NCBI RefSeq assembly: GCF_019710745.1
Contig: NZ_JAHKJW010000020.1
Span: 86,381 to 150,380 of the forward strand
DNA from: Streptomyces beigongshangae
GTDB lineage: Bacteria > Actinomycetota > Actinomycetes > Streptomycetales > Streptomycetaceae
Length of the DNA stretch: 64,000 nt
Direction: 5' to 3'
Part shown: piece after piece, positions 56,164 through 64,000 of the stretch
Position numbering within the stretch: position 1 is the first letter of the stretch
Layout of the letters: each line of letters starts with the position of its first letter
Translations under genes and position numbers: made by a program
Notes under the pieces: generated by a model
Seen by the model: only the letters and a program-made list of their open reading frames with translations
What the model was told of the DNA's origin: nothing
Databases searched by the model: none

Positions 56164-56839
56164 GCCCTGAATTTCCAGAGCGGTGTTCATGACCTGCTTT
56201 GTCGAGCGAATACCTCTTGATCGATCCGGAGAGCAAAGTTCAACTTACTTTCCGCGAAGGGAAGTCGATGAGTCGCGCAAAAGGATCACTTCGAGTGGAC
56301 GTGACTCAATTCACTGACCTCGGGTGGCGAATCGGGGGTACGGGAATTCGGCGGGGGGCAGGTCGACGCGGGGCGGGACGGATTCACTTCCATGAACTCC
56401 TGCCCTTTTGTCGGCATAACGGTTTTACCGGTCATATCGGAAGATGAACGACATGTCGTCCATGGTTCCGTGCCGTCCGGTCCGGTCGAGGGGCGAAAGA
56501 GGTCAGGCAGAACGTGTCCGACAGGGTGAGAGCAGGTGACGGGCGGGCGCTCATCGTGATCGAAAGACGACCGGATACGCTGACTTGAGTGCCGACAGCG
56601 ACACATCGACAAACACCTACAGCACGCGCCACACCCACAGCACCCACCACAGCACGCACAGCATCTACAGCACGCACAGCATCTACAGCACGCACAGCAT
56701 CTACAGCACGCACAGCATCTACAGCACACACAGCATCTACAGCGCGCAGCGCGGACAGCACCCGGTGCATCCGGTACACCCGGCACACCCAGAACATCCA
56801 GAGACCGCCGTTGAGAGCGTCAGCAGACAGGAGACCCTC
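56164..56839. other. long leader region before the polyprenyl synthase gene
   Basis: About 675 bp. The first 250 bp are unusually AT-rich for this genome and hold no gene I can support. The part from 56620 contains an 18-bp minisatellite. The frame through that repeat is open and in phase with the synthase, but the synthase family starts at 56840. Confidence 0.5.
56661..56750 (+). repeat. 18-bp minisatellite upstream of the polyprenyl synthase
   Basis: GCATCTACAGCACGCACA repeats five times with exact 18-bp period (starts 56661, 56679, 56697, 56715, 56733); the last copies carry single changes. It is a multiple of three and lies 90-180 bp before the gene. Confidence 0.95.
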
Positions 56840-57850
56840 GTGACCGTCGTCGGGCCGTTCGGGCTGAGCGTGCGGGACCAGGCTCTCGAAGCCGATGTCC
56901 AGGCCGGACTGACGGCTGTCGAGGAGGGACTGCTCGAAGCCACCAAGAGCGAGGTCCCGTTCATCACGGAGGCCGCGCAGCACCTCGTGCGCGCGGGCGG
57001 CAAACGGTTCCGGCCCCTGCTCGCGATGCTCGCCGCCCAGTTCGGCGACCCGTACGCGCCGGGTGTCGTGCCCTCGGCGGTCGTCGTCGAGCTGACCCAC
57101 CTCGCCACGCTGTACCACGACGACGTGATGGACGAGGCGGACGTGCGCCGCGGGGTGCCCAGCGCCAACAGCCGCTGGGGCAACTCGGTCGCGGTCCTCA
57201 CCGGCGACTTCCTCTTCGCACGCGCCTCGCACATCCTGGCCGACCTGGGCCCCGAGGCCGTACGCATCCAGGCGGAGGCATTCGAGCGGCTGGTCACCGG
57301 CCAGATCCTGGAGACGGCCGGACCGCGCGACGGGCGTGACCCGGTCGACCACTACATGGACGTGCTCGGCGGCAAGACCGGCTCCCTGATCGCGGTGGCG
57401 GGACGGTTCGGCGCGATGATGTCGGGTGCCGACGAGACGGTCGTCGACGTGCTGACGCAGTACGGGGAGCGGCTCGGCGTCGCCTTCCAGCTGGCCGACG
57501 ACGTGCTGGACATCGCGAGCGACTCGCACGAGTCCGGCAAGACGCCCGGCACCGATCTGCGCGAGGGCATCCCGACCATGCCCGTGCTGCGGCTGCGCGA
57601 GCGCGTGGAGCGGCTGGGCCTCGCCGAGGACATCGCCCTGTCCGAGCTGCTCGCGTCCGACCTGACGGACGACGCCCGGCACGCGGAGGCACTGGCCAGG
57701 CTGCGCGTCCACCCCGCGCTGGACCAGGCGCGCCGTGACACCGTGCGGTACGCGCAGGACGCCCGCGCGACGCTGGCCCCGCTGCCGGAGTGCGACGCGA
57801 AGGCGGCCCTGGTGGAGCTGTGCGACGCGGTGGTGCACCGCGCGGGCTGA
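56840..57850 (+). CDS. long-chain polyprenyl diphosphate synthase
   Basis: 336 residues, trans-prenyltransferase that builds the isoprenoid tail, probably of menaquinone. GGKRFRPLLAML, first aspartate-rich motif LYHDDVMDEAD near 95, second motif QLADDVLDIASD near 220, and small residues before the first DDxxD, which suits long products. GTG 56840 follows AGGAGA. The open frame continues upstream through the minisatellite, but no start with a ribosome site is seen there. Confidence 0.93.
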   Translation: MTVVGPFGLSVRDQALEADVQAGLTAVEEGLLEATKSEVPFITEAAQHLVRAGGKRFRPLLAMLAAQFGDPYAPGVVPSAVVVELTHLATLYHDDVMDEADVRRGVPSANSRWGNSVAVLTGDFLFARASHILADLGPEAVRIQAEAFERLVTGQILETAGPRDGRDPVDHYMDVLGGKTGSLIAVAGRFGAMMSGADETVVDVLTQYGERLGVAFQLADDVLDIASDSHESGKTPGTDLREGIPTMPVLRLRERVERLGLAEDIALSELLASDLTDDARHAEALARLRVHPALDQARRDTVRYAQDARATLAPLPECDAKAALVELCDAVVHRAG

Positions 57851-57920
57851 CCCGCGCGTCCGGACCCGCGCGTCCGGACCCGCGCGTCCGGACCCGCGCG
57901 TCCGGACCCACGCGTTCGCG
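57851..57920 (+). repeat. 14-bp tandem repeat after the polyprenyl synthase
   Basis: CCCGCGCGTCCGGA occurs four times in exact tandem from 57851 to 57906, with a degenerate fifth copy to 57920. It begins immediately after the stop codon. CGCG and TCCGGA cores allow base pairing between units. Confidence 0.95.
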
Positions 57921-58224
57921 TGCGGCCTGCCCCGCCCGTCCTGCCCGCCCCGCCCGTCCCCGTCGGATGAAGGGTTTCATCGCGCTCCCACGCGGCATAC
58001 GGACGGCGTCTCCCCCGTACGACCCCTACGGGTCGGGGGAGGCGCCGTCCGCCCGTGTCATCCCGCAGGTGTACGTGGAGTTGGCTCCGAGGTCTGACGC
58101 TTTCCGGCGTCCGATTTGGTCGGATGGACCTCACCACTTCACAGGAGTTCGGGTGACAATGGCGGCCAGGGGTGGACGAGTGCGAGGACGGTAAGCCGCC
58201 GCCGACAACGGAGGTAGGGCACAC

Positions 58225-59487
58225 ATGGCACCGTACGAATCCGACGACAGCAGGACCGGGGACGAGGCCGACGGCACGCGCGCCGGCCGGCGCAGGGCCA
58301 CGCGGTACGCCGTCCCCGTCGCGGTGGTGGGGGTGGCGGCGGCGACCATCGGGCTGGTCCCGGCGTTCGCGGGCTCCGGCGATCCCGACCTGCCGGAGGT
58401 CAGCGCCCAGCAGCTCATCGAGAAGATCGCCGCCTCGGACGTACAGCGGCTGTCCGGCACGGTGAAGGTCAGTTCCGATCTCGGCCTGCCGGACCTCGGC
58501 GGTCTGGAGAGCAGCCTCGGTGGCGTGACGGGCGGGCGCGAGGGCGAGGGATCGTCCGCCGATCCGTCGTCCAGGCTGATGGAGCTGGCGTCCGGCACGC
58601 ACACGCTGAGGGTCGCGGCCGACGGCGAGGACAGGCAGAAGCTGTCCCTCCTCGACAAGGCCGCGGAGTACAGCGTGATCCGCGACGGCGACGAGGTGTG
58701 GGCGTACGACAGCGCGTCGAACGAGGCGTACCACGTGCGGGACGCAGCCTCCGGCTCCGCCGGGAAGGGCGCGGAGGACAGGTCCGGGGACGTGCCCGCC
58801 ACGCCCCGGGAACTGGCCGAGGAGGCGCTGAAGGCGGCCGACGGCACGACGTCCGTGACCGTCGACGGTACGGCGCAGGTCGCCGGCCGCGACGCCTACA
58901 AGCTGGTGATCAAGCCGAAGCAGTCCGGTTCGACGGTCGGCGCGATCTCCGTCGCCGTGGACGCGAAGACCGGTCTGCCGCTGAAGTTCACGCTCACCCC
59001 GGCGAGCGGCGGCGCGGCCGTCATCGACGCGGGCTTCACCGAGGTCGACTTCTCCCGGCCGGCCGCGTCCACCTTCGACTTCAGCCCGCCGAAGGGCGCG
59101 AAGGTCACCGAGGGCGACGAGCTGAAGTCCGGGGGGCCGGCGGGCAAGGACGGCAGGGCGGACAAGGACGGCAGGGCGGACAAGGCGCGTCCCGGAGGCG
59201 CCGGGGACCCGGGCAAGGAGTTCGAGGGCCTGAACGTCATCGGTGAGGGCTGGAACTCCATAGTCCGGTTCGACACCGGCGGCGAGGGCCTGCCGTCGGG
59301 CGAGGCCGCCGGAGGCGACGCGGGCCGTTTCCTGGACTCGCTGGGCGACCAGGTGAGCGGTGGGTTCGGCTCGGGCACGGTCTTCACGACCCGCCTGGTC
59401 AACGCGCTGATCACGGACGACGGCAAGGTCTACGCGGGCGCGGTCACCAAGGACGCGCTGGTGAAGGCGGCCGACGCGGCGAAGTAG
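58225..59487 (+). CDS. LolA-like (DUF2092-type) exported protein
   Basis: 420 residues. An N-terminal basic segment (GRRRATRYAVPVAVVGVAA) is followed by a hydrophobic helix at about 30-50, either a signal peptide or an anchor. The rest is a LolA/LppX-like half-barrel: LSGTVKVSSDLG, HTLRVAADGEDRQKLSLLD, VIRDGDEVWAYDSASNEAYH. A KDGRAD repeat near 310 interrupts it. Precedes an ABC exporter pair, as in other Streptomyces; a role in lipid or envelope handling is likely but unproven. Confidence 0.84.
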   Translation: MAPYESDDSRTGDEADGTRAGRRRATRYAVPVAVVGVAAATIGLVPAFAGSGDPDLPEVSAQQLIEKIAASDVQRLSGTVKVSSDLGLPDLGGLESSLGGVTGGREGEGSSADPSSRLMELASGTHTLRVAADGEDRQKLSLLDKAAEYSVIRDGDEVWAYDSASNEAYHVRDAASGSAGKGAEDRSGDVPATPRELAEEALKAADGTTSVTVDGTAQVAGRDAYKLVIKPKQSGSTVGAISVAVDAKTGLPLKFTLTPASGGAAVIDAGFTEVDFSRPAASTFDFSPPKGAKVTEGDELKSGGPAGKDGRADKDGRADKARPGGAGDPGKEFEGLNVIGEGWNSIVRFDTGGEGLPSGEAAGGDAGRFLDSLGDQVSGGFGSGTVFTTRLVNALITDDGKVYAGAVTKDALVKAADAAK

Positions 59488-59554
59488 GTTCCGCCGGTCC
59501 CTCACGGGCAGGAGCCGGGCAGGATTCTGCGGGTTCTCCGGAGGGCAGGGCGAA

Positions 59555-60571
59555 GTGAGGAAGTCGATGGCGGAACCGTCCACCGCGGGCGCTGCGGACA
59601 GCGCGGACAGCGCGGACGTGGGTGACAGCGCGGACGTGGGTGACACGGCGATCGTCACCCGGGCGCTCACCAAGCGTTACCGCGGTGGGCAGCTCGCCGT
59701 CGACGGCCTCGACCTGGCCGTCCCGGCGGGCAGCGTCTTCGGCTTCCTCGGACCGAACGGCTCCGGCAAGACGACCACCATCAGAATGCTGATGGGCCTG
59801 ATCGAACCGACCTCCGGGAGGGCGCGCGTGCTGGGCCGCCCCATGCCGCGCGCAGCGCGGTCCGTGCTGCCGCACGTGGGCGCACTCATCGAGGGACCCG
59901 CGCTCTACGGCTTCCTCTCCGGCCGCGACAACCTCCTGCGGTACGATGCCGCCGACCCGGCCGCCGACCCGCGCACCCGGCGTGCGCGTGTGACGGCCGC
60001 GCTCGACCGCGTCGGGCTGACGGCCGCTGCGGGCAAGAAGGCGAAGGCGTACTCGCTCGGGATGAAACAGCGGCTCGGGCTCGCCGCCGCGCTGCTGCAG
60101 CCCCGCAGGCTGCTGGTGCTGGACGAGCCGACCAACGGGCTCGACCCGCAGGGGATGCGGGAGATCCGCGCGCTGATCCGCGAACTGGCGTCGGACGGCA
60201 CGACCGTGTTCCTCTCCTCGCATCTGCTGGACGAGATCGAACAGGTCTGCACGCACGCCGCGGTGATGGCCCGGGGCCGGCTGATCACCCAGGGCCCGGT
60301 GGCCGGGCTGTCGGCGGGCGTGCGCGGTCGGCTCATCGTGACGACACCCGATCCGGGCGACGCGGCCCGGACCCTGAAGGAACTGGGCGCGAACGACGTC
60401 GTGACCGCCGAGGACCGGGTGAGCGCCGAGCCCCCGGACCGTGATCTCGCCGAGGTGAACGCGGCCCTGGTGACGGCGGGTGTCCGGGTCCGCGGTTTCG
60501 GGATCGAGCGGGCCTCGCTGGAGGACGCGTTCGTGGCACTCACGGGAGAGGGATTCGATGTCGCTGGCTGA
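59555..60571 (+). CDS. ABC transporter ATP-binding protein
   Basis: 338 residues from GTG 59555 with GGAGGGCAGGG upstream; ATG 59567 is an alternative. Walker A GPNGSGKTTT, signature YSLGMKQRLGLAAALL, Walker B LLVLDEPTNGLD, H-loop SSHLLDEIEQ. The N-terminus has an 18-bp repeat coding SADVGD. Of the CcmA/drug-export type; its partner permease gene overlaps by 14 bp. Substrate unknown. Confidence 0.92.
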   Translation: MRKSMAEPSTAGAADSADSADVGDSADVGDTAIVTRALTKRYRGGQLAVDGLDLAVPAGSVFGFLGPNGSGKTTTIRMLMGLIEPTSGRARVLGRPMPRAARSVLPHVGALIEGPALYGFLSGRDNLLRYDAADPAADPRTRRARVTAALDRVGLTAAAGKKAKAYSLGMKQRLGLAAALLQPRRLLVLDEPTNGLDPQGMREIRALIRELASDGTTVFLSSHLLDEIEQVCTHAAVMARGRLITQGPVAGLSAGVRGRLIVTTPDPGDAARTLKELGANDVVTAEDRVSAEPPDRDLAEVNAALVTAGVRVRGFGIERASLEDAFVALTGEGFDVAG

Positions 60572-61463
60572 GGTCGCGGAGACGCCGGCCGCGGCGGGAG
60601 GGACGCCGGGTCCGCCGCGGACGCCGGGTCCGCTGTGGACGCTGGGTCTGCTGCGCAATGAGCTGAGCACCACGCTCCGCCGCTGGCGGACCGTCGCACT
60701 GCTCGGGGTGCTCGCCGCCGTGCCGGTGCTGGTCGGCATCGCGATCAAGATCGAGACGAGTGACGGGTCGTCCGCCGGGGGCGGGGGCGAGGGCCCGGCG
60801 TTCATCGCGCAGATCACCAACAACGGCCTGTTCCTGGTGTTCACCGCGCTGGCCGCCACCCTCCCCTTCTTCCTGCCGATGGCGGTCGGCGTCGTCGCGG
60901 GCGACGCGATAGCGGGCGAGGCCGGCGCGGGGACACTGCGCTATCTGCTGGTCGCCCCGGCCGGACGCACCCGCCTGCTGATCACGAAGTACGCCACGAC
61001 GATGGCCTTCTGCCTCATCGCGACGCTCGTCGTGGCGATCTCGGCGCTCGTCGTGGGCGCACTCCTGTTCCCGCTGGGCGAGCTGACGACGATCTCCGGC
61101 ACGCGCATCGGCTTCGGCGAGGGGCTGGCCCGGGCCCTGCTGATCGCGCTGATCGTCGCCGTCTCACTGATCGGGGTGGCGGCGCTGGGCCTGTTCGTCT
61201 CCACCCTGACGAACAGCGGGATCGCGGCCATGGCCACGACCGTCGGCCTGCTCATCACCGTGCAGATCCTCGACCAGATACCCCAGCTCCACGCGCTCCA
61301 GCCGTACCTCTTCCCGCACTACTGGCTGTCCTTCGCCGACCTCATGCGCGACCCCGTGTACTGGGACGACCTGATCCGCAACCTCCAGGTGCAGGGGCTG
61401 TACGCGGCGGTGTTCGGCACGGCGGCCTGGGCGCGGTTCACCACGAAGGACATCACCGCGTAG
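60558..61463 (+). CDS. ABC-2 type transporter permease
   Basis: 301 residues, six membrane helices: one near 45-65, then pairs around 90-120, 150-185, 200-225 and a last one near 280. NAGAGTLRYLLVAPAGRTRLL-like cytosolic loop (EAGAGTLRYLLVAPAGRTR here) is typical of ABC-2 permeases. RBS GGGAGAGGG within the ATPase gene. Works with the preceding ATPase. Confidence 0.9.
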   Translation: MSLAEVAETPAAAGGTPGPPRTPGPLWTLGLLRNELSTTLRRWRTVALLGVLAAVPVLVGIAIKIETSDGSSAGGGGEGPAFIAQITNNGLFLVFTALAATLPFFLPMAVGVVAGDAIAGEAGAGTLRYLLVAPAGRTRLLITKYATTMAFCLIATLVVAISALVVGALLFPLGELTTISGTRIGFGEGLARALLIALIVAVSLIGVAALGLFVSTLTNSGIAAMATTVGLLITVQILDQIPQLHALQPYLFPHYWLSFADLMRDPVYWDDLIRNLQVQGLYAAVFGTAAWARFTTKDITA

Positions 61464-61516
61464 GGCCCGGGGAGAGCTCCTGCGGTGGTCCGGCTGCTCC
61501 GGAGTGCTCCCGCGGC

Positions 61517-62098
61517 TCAGCTCTCGTGGGGGAAGCGGGCGAGCGGGGCCTCCCGGGCGAAGAACGTCTTGGCGCGGGTCAGGGCGGCGGAGTCGTTCAG
61601 TACGTCTCCCGGCTTGCTGCCGTTGCCGAGGAGGACACCGCCGAAGCGCATCTCCATGTACGCGGCCGACTGGTTGAGCGTGCCGATCAGCGGGTCGGCG
61701 ACCTGCTCCTCCTCGTGCGCCAGCGCGGTGACGCCCCACAGGGTGCGCCCGCCCATCCTCTGCTTGAAGTCGAGGCCGGGGGTGCGCAGCCAGCCCGACC
61801 AGTGGTCGAGGTAGCGCTTGGTGTGCGCGGACAGGGAGTACCAGTACAGCGGTGACGCGATGACGAGGTCCGTCGCCGCGAGCGTCGCGTCGAGCAGCGT
61901 CGCCCTGTTGTCGCCGGACGGCCGGACGTGGTCGCTGTCGTGGCGCAGGTCCTCGAAGTCGGGCAGCGGGTGCTCGGCCAGGGAGATCCACTGCTGGGTG
62001 ACGTCGGCGGGCAGTTGTTCGGCGGCCCTGCGGGCCAGCAGCTCCGTGTTCCCGTTCTCGCGGCTGCTGCCCAGGAGGAAGAGGAAATGGCGGGTCAT
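61517..62098 (-). CDS. flavodoxin-fold NAD(P)H:FMN/quinone oxidoreductase
   Basis: 193 residues. The flavin loop LLGSSRENGNTELLARRA opens the protein; VIASPLYWYSLSAHTKRYLDHW is the second FMN-binding motif; FFAREAPLARFPHES ends it. This fits the FMN-reductase/flavodoxin-2 superfamily. Its leader contains a large palindrome overlapping a probable -10 box, so it is likely under tight repression, perhaps by a regulator encoded elsewhere. Confidence 0.88.
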   Translation of the reverse strand: MTRHFLFLLGSSRENGNTELLARRAAEQLPADVTQQWISLAEHPLPDFEDLRHDSDHVRPSGDNRATLLDATLAATDLVIASPLYWYSLSAHTKRYLDHWSGWLRTPGLDFKQRMGGRTLWGVTALAHEEEQVADPLIGTLNQSAAYMEMRFGGVLLGNGSKPGDVLNDSAALTRAKTFFAREAPLARFPHES

Positions 62099-62124
62099 GG
62101 GAAGGCTCCGTCATGTAGGGCGTA

Positions 62125-62171
62125 CGACGACTGCATGCGTGTGCAGTATATGCACCTGCATGCAGTCGTCG
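62125..62171 (-). promoter_or_regulatory. nested palindromic operator over the oxidoreductase promoter
   Basis: CGACGACTGCATGC (62125-62138) and its exact complement GCATGCAGTCGTCG (62158-62171) flank a core GTGCA-GTATA-TGCAC (62141-62155). On the minus strand the core gives TATACT, a good -10 hexamer, 50 bp before the oxidoreductase start. Looks like a HxlR/MarR-type operator. Confidence 0.65.
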
Positions 62172-62320
62172 GCTACCCGTGAGCGACCCGTCTTTCGCAC
62201 CTGGTCCGTCTGGCCCGGTCCGTCCGGCCCGGCCCGTCTGGTCTCCGACCCGGTCCGCCGGGCCCGGCCTCTCAGGTCGGGCCGGTGGACCCGGTCCGCT
62301 CCCGCTCCGGTTGCCGCCGG

Positions 62321-63262
62321 TTACTCCGACAGCTCCCAGACCGCGTACGCGAGCGCGTCGCTGTTGCGGTTCAGCGCGGTGTCGTTGATGTTGGCCGTCG
62401 TGTCGCACGAGGAGTGGTAGCAGCGGTCGAACGCCTGGCCCGACGTGCCGCCCCACTTGGCGGCCTGGGCCGCGGACTTGGTGCTGCTGGCGCCGGTGAA
62501 GAGACCGCCGACGGGGACGCCCGCGCTCTTGAACGGGGCGTGGTCCGAGCGGCCGTCGCCCTCGGTCTCGATCTCGGTCGCGACGCCGAGGCCGGTGAAG
62601 TAGTCCTTGAAGGTCTTCTCGATGGCCGGGTTGTCGTCGTAGACGAAGTAACCGGGGTTCGGTGACGCGATCATGTCGAAGTTCAGATAGCCGCTGATCC
62701 TCGCGCGGTTGGCGGCGGAGAGGTTGTTGACGTAGTACTTCGAGCCGACCATGCCCAGTTCCTCGGCTCCCCACCAGGCGAACCGCAGGTGCTTGGTGGG
62801 CTGGTACTGCGTCCGGGACACGGCGAGCGCGGCTTCCAGGACGGCCGCCGAACCGGAGCCGTTGTCGTTGATGCCGGCTCCCGACGCGACGCTGTCGAGG
62901 TGGGAGCCCGCCATGACGACCTGGTTGGCGTCGCCGCCGGGCCAGTCGGCGATCAGGTTGTAGCCGACCCGGCCCGAGGCGGTGAACTGCTGGACCGTGG
63001 TGGTGAACCCGGCCGCGTCCAGCTTGGCCTTCACGTAGTCGAGGGACGCCTTGTAGCCGGTGCGGCCGTGGGCGCGGTTGCCGCCGTTGGCGGTGGCTAT
63101 GGACTGCAACTGGGTGAGGTGGGCTTTGACGTTGGCCACGGGTATGTCCGGCGCGGCGGCCACCCGCGCGGGCGCGGCGTCGGCCATCGCGCTCGTGGTG
63201 AGCAACGCGGCGATCGCCATGGCGGCGGCACCCGTGGCACGTCCGGGAACGGAGAGCTTCAT
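62321..63262 (-). CDS. secreted M28 zinc aminopeptidase (S. griseus aminopeptidase homologue)
   Basis: 313 residues. Sec signal peptide then mature start APDIPVANVKAHL, as in the S. griseus enzyme. Zinc ligands: GSHLDSV (His), GINDNGSG (bridging Asp), WWGAEELG (catalytic Glu and ligand Glu), LNFDMIASPNPGY (Asp), GRSDHAPF (His). One disulfide pair in FDRCYHSSCDT. The C-terminal P-domain found on some relatives is absent, giving the short two-zinc form. RBS GGAG. Confidence 0.94.
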   Translation of the reverse strand: MKLSVPGRATGAAAMAIAALLTTSAMADAAPARVAAAPDIPVANVKAHLTQLQSIATANGGNRAHGRTGYKASLDYVKAKLDAAGFTTTVQQFTASGRVGYNLIADWPGGDANQVVMAGSHLDSVASGAGINDNGSGSAAVLEAALAVSRTQYQPTKHLRFAWWGAEELGMVGSKYYVNNLSAANRARISGYLNFDMIASPNPGYFVYDDNPAIEKTFKDYFTGLGVATEIETEGDGRSDHAPFKSAGVPVGGLFTGASSTKSAAQAAKWGGTSGQAFDRCYHSSCDTTANINDTALNRNSDALAYAVWELSE

Positions 63263-63612
63263 GTGGGGGGCTCCGAATTCCTTGGATTCCTTGGATTCCT
63301 TGCGGAAATTGGTGCCTGATGGTGAAGCTGAGTCTGACGTTCCGTCAAGAGCAGAATCCGGTCAGTCACGTTCGCATAGCGGATACCGGGTATTCACCAG
63401 CACTCACCGGCCGGATTTTTCTCTCCGAACACCTTCACGCAGCTCGGCTCGGCGATCGGCATCCCGGTGGTGATGGTGACGCTGGGCGCGCTTCTGCCGT
63501 CTCGACCGCCCCGGCACTCGTTCCCGTTCCCGGCGTTCCCCGGGTTCCGCAGGCCCGGCCCGGCAGGTCCTGAACCGCGGAGCCGACCCGTCGATTTCGC
63601 CATACTGTTCGT
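63263..63612. other. intergenic region between divergent genes
   Basis: About 350 bp with no gene. Near 63281-63303 the sequence GGATTCCTT repeats, which on the minus strand gives AAGGAATCC repeats just before the aminopeptidase start. Near 63603 is a possible -10 box for the next gene. Confidence 0.5.
63603..63608 (+). promoter_or_regulatory. possible -10 box of a leaderless pobA-like transcript
   Basis: TACTGT lies 4 bp before the ATG at 63613 and there is no ribosome site, so transcription may begin at or next to the start codon. Confidence 0.35.
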
Positions 63613-64000
63613 ATGACCGCAGACGCGTCCGCTCCGTCCGCCGCGCGACAGTCCGCCGCCCCGCAGTCGCAGTCCGCCGCCCCGCAGTCGCAGTCCGCCG
63701 CTGCGCAGTCCGTCAGCCCGCAGCGCACCCGCGTCGTCGTCGTGGGCGCGGGGCCCGCCGGGCTCACCCTGGCCAACATCCTGCGGGCCGCTTCCGTGGA
63801 CTGCGTGGTGCTGGAGGACGAGAGCAGGGAGTTCGTCGAGCAGCGGCCGCGCGCGGGTTTCCTGGAGGAGTGGGCGGTCCGCGCCCTGGAGGGCCGGGGC
63901 CTCGCGGACCGGCTGCTGCGCAACACCGCGGTGCACACCGAGTGCGAGTTCCGGTTCGCGGGGGAGCGGCACAGGTTCCCTTACGCGGACGTGTCGGGCC
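63613..64000 (+). CDS. pobA: 4-hydroxybenzoate 3-monooxygenase-like FAD enzyme, 3' end outside window
   Basis: 129 codons visible. After a Ser/Ala/Gln-rich start with AAPQSQS repeats comes the FAD motif TRVVVVGAGPAGLTLANILR and DCVVLEDESREFVEQRPRAGFLEEWAV, which match p-hydroxybenzoate hydroxylases (REHVEQRIRAGVLE type). The enzyme would make protocatechuate. The low-complexity N-terminal 38 residues are not part of the fold. Assigned on the N-terminal third only. Confidence 0.78.
   Translation, partial: MTADASAPSAARQSAAPQSQSAAPQSQSAAAQSVSPQRTRVVVVGAGPAGLTLANILRAASVDCVVLEDESREFVEQRPRAGFLEEWAVRALEGRGLADRLLRNTAVHTECEFRFAGERHRFPYADVSG

Noticed and set aside
56199..56447. 82-codon plus-strand frame in the AT-rich leader
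   Set aside because: Ends in Arg/Gly-rich nonsense and lacks a ribosome site; the AT-richness alone is not evidence of a gene.
56585..56839. Upstream extension of the polyprenyl synthase through the minisatellite
   Set aside because: The family begins at about 56840, where AGGAGA precedes a GTG. The upstream TTG/GTG starts have no ribosome site. Kept only as a finding.

Overview
The window is high-GC actinobacterial chromosome, almost certainly Streptomyces. Evidence: GTG starts, ATGA/GTGA coupling, strong third-position GC, and gene content: futalosine-pathway mqnC, a full nuoA-N operon, a Tad/Flp pilus locus, Streptomyces-type WXG100 proteins and a homologue of the S. griseus aminopeptidase. 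From memory, the order mqnC, menG, geranylgeranyl reductase, NlpC/P60, nuoA-N resembles the SCO4550-SCO4575 part of the S. coelicolor core; I could not check this.

Layout. (1) 1-15.2 kb is an accessory type VII secretion region. It has an EccC-like FtsK ATPase (running off the left edge), WXG100 proteins, a long candidate T7SS substrate with a small membrane protein beside it, three related DcrB-like cytosolic proteins, a lipoprotein/secreted-protein pair, and debris. The debris is an IS5-type transposase tail at 4.8 kb and, at 14.8-15.2 kb, a deletion scar joining a piece of a T7SS toxin to the tail of a possible immunity gene. Much of 4.7-9.3 kb is visibly poorer in G+C than the core. (2) 15.8-27.0 kb is a Tad/Flp pilus locus: CpaB-like, TadZ, TadA, TadB, TadC, Flp pilin, three TadE/F/G-like pseudopilins, a WXG100-like protein on the opposite strand, a membrane-bound LysM protein with a SARP-like C-terminus, and a prepilin peptidase. 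(3) 27.1-32.2 kb holds menaquinone genes (mqnC, menG, geranylgeranyl-reductase family) with a PASTA and a GNAT protein. (4) 32.3-33.1 kb is a secreted NlpC/P60 hydrolase, divergent from nuo. (5) 33.9-50.2 kb is the complete 14-gene complex I operon with a candidate Rex operator and a strong terminator. (6) 50.4-64 kb is mixed: RecQ, fumarylacetoacetase, HAD phosphatase, a LysM/transglycosylase behind a c-di-AMP riboswitch, long-chain polyprenyl synthase, a LolA-like protein with an ABC exporter, an NAD(P)H oxidoreductase with a palindromic operator, a secreted M28 aminopeptidase, and the start of a PobA-like hydroxylase.

How the genes work together. The futalosine and methyltransferase genes, the polyprenyl synthase and the reductase can supply and tailor menaquinone, the electron acceptor of the complex I encoded next door; the Rex-type site would tie that operon to NADH/NAD+. 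Cell-wall enzymes (NlpC/P60, LysM-SLT) sit behind candidate Crp and c-di-AMP controls. The T7SS and Tad regions supply surface and secretion functions and show rearrangement and repeat expansion.

No tRNA, rRNA, CRISPR array or intact insertion sequence was seen. Several exact-period minisatellites lie between or just upstream of core genes.
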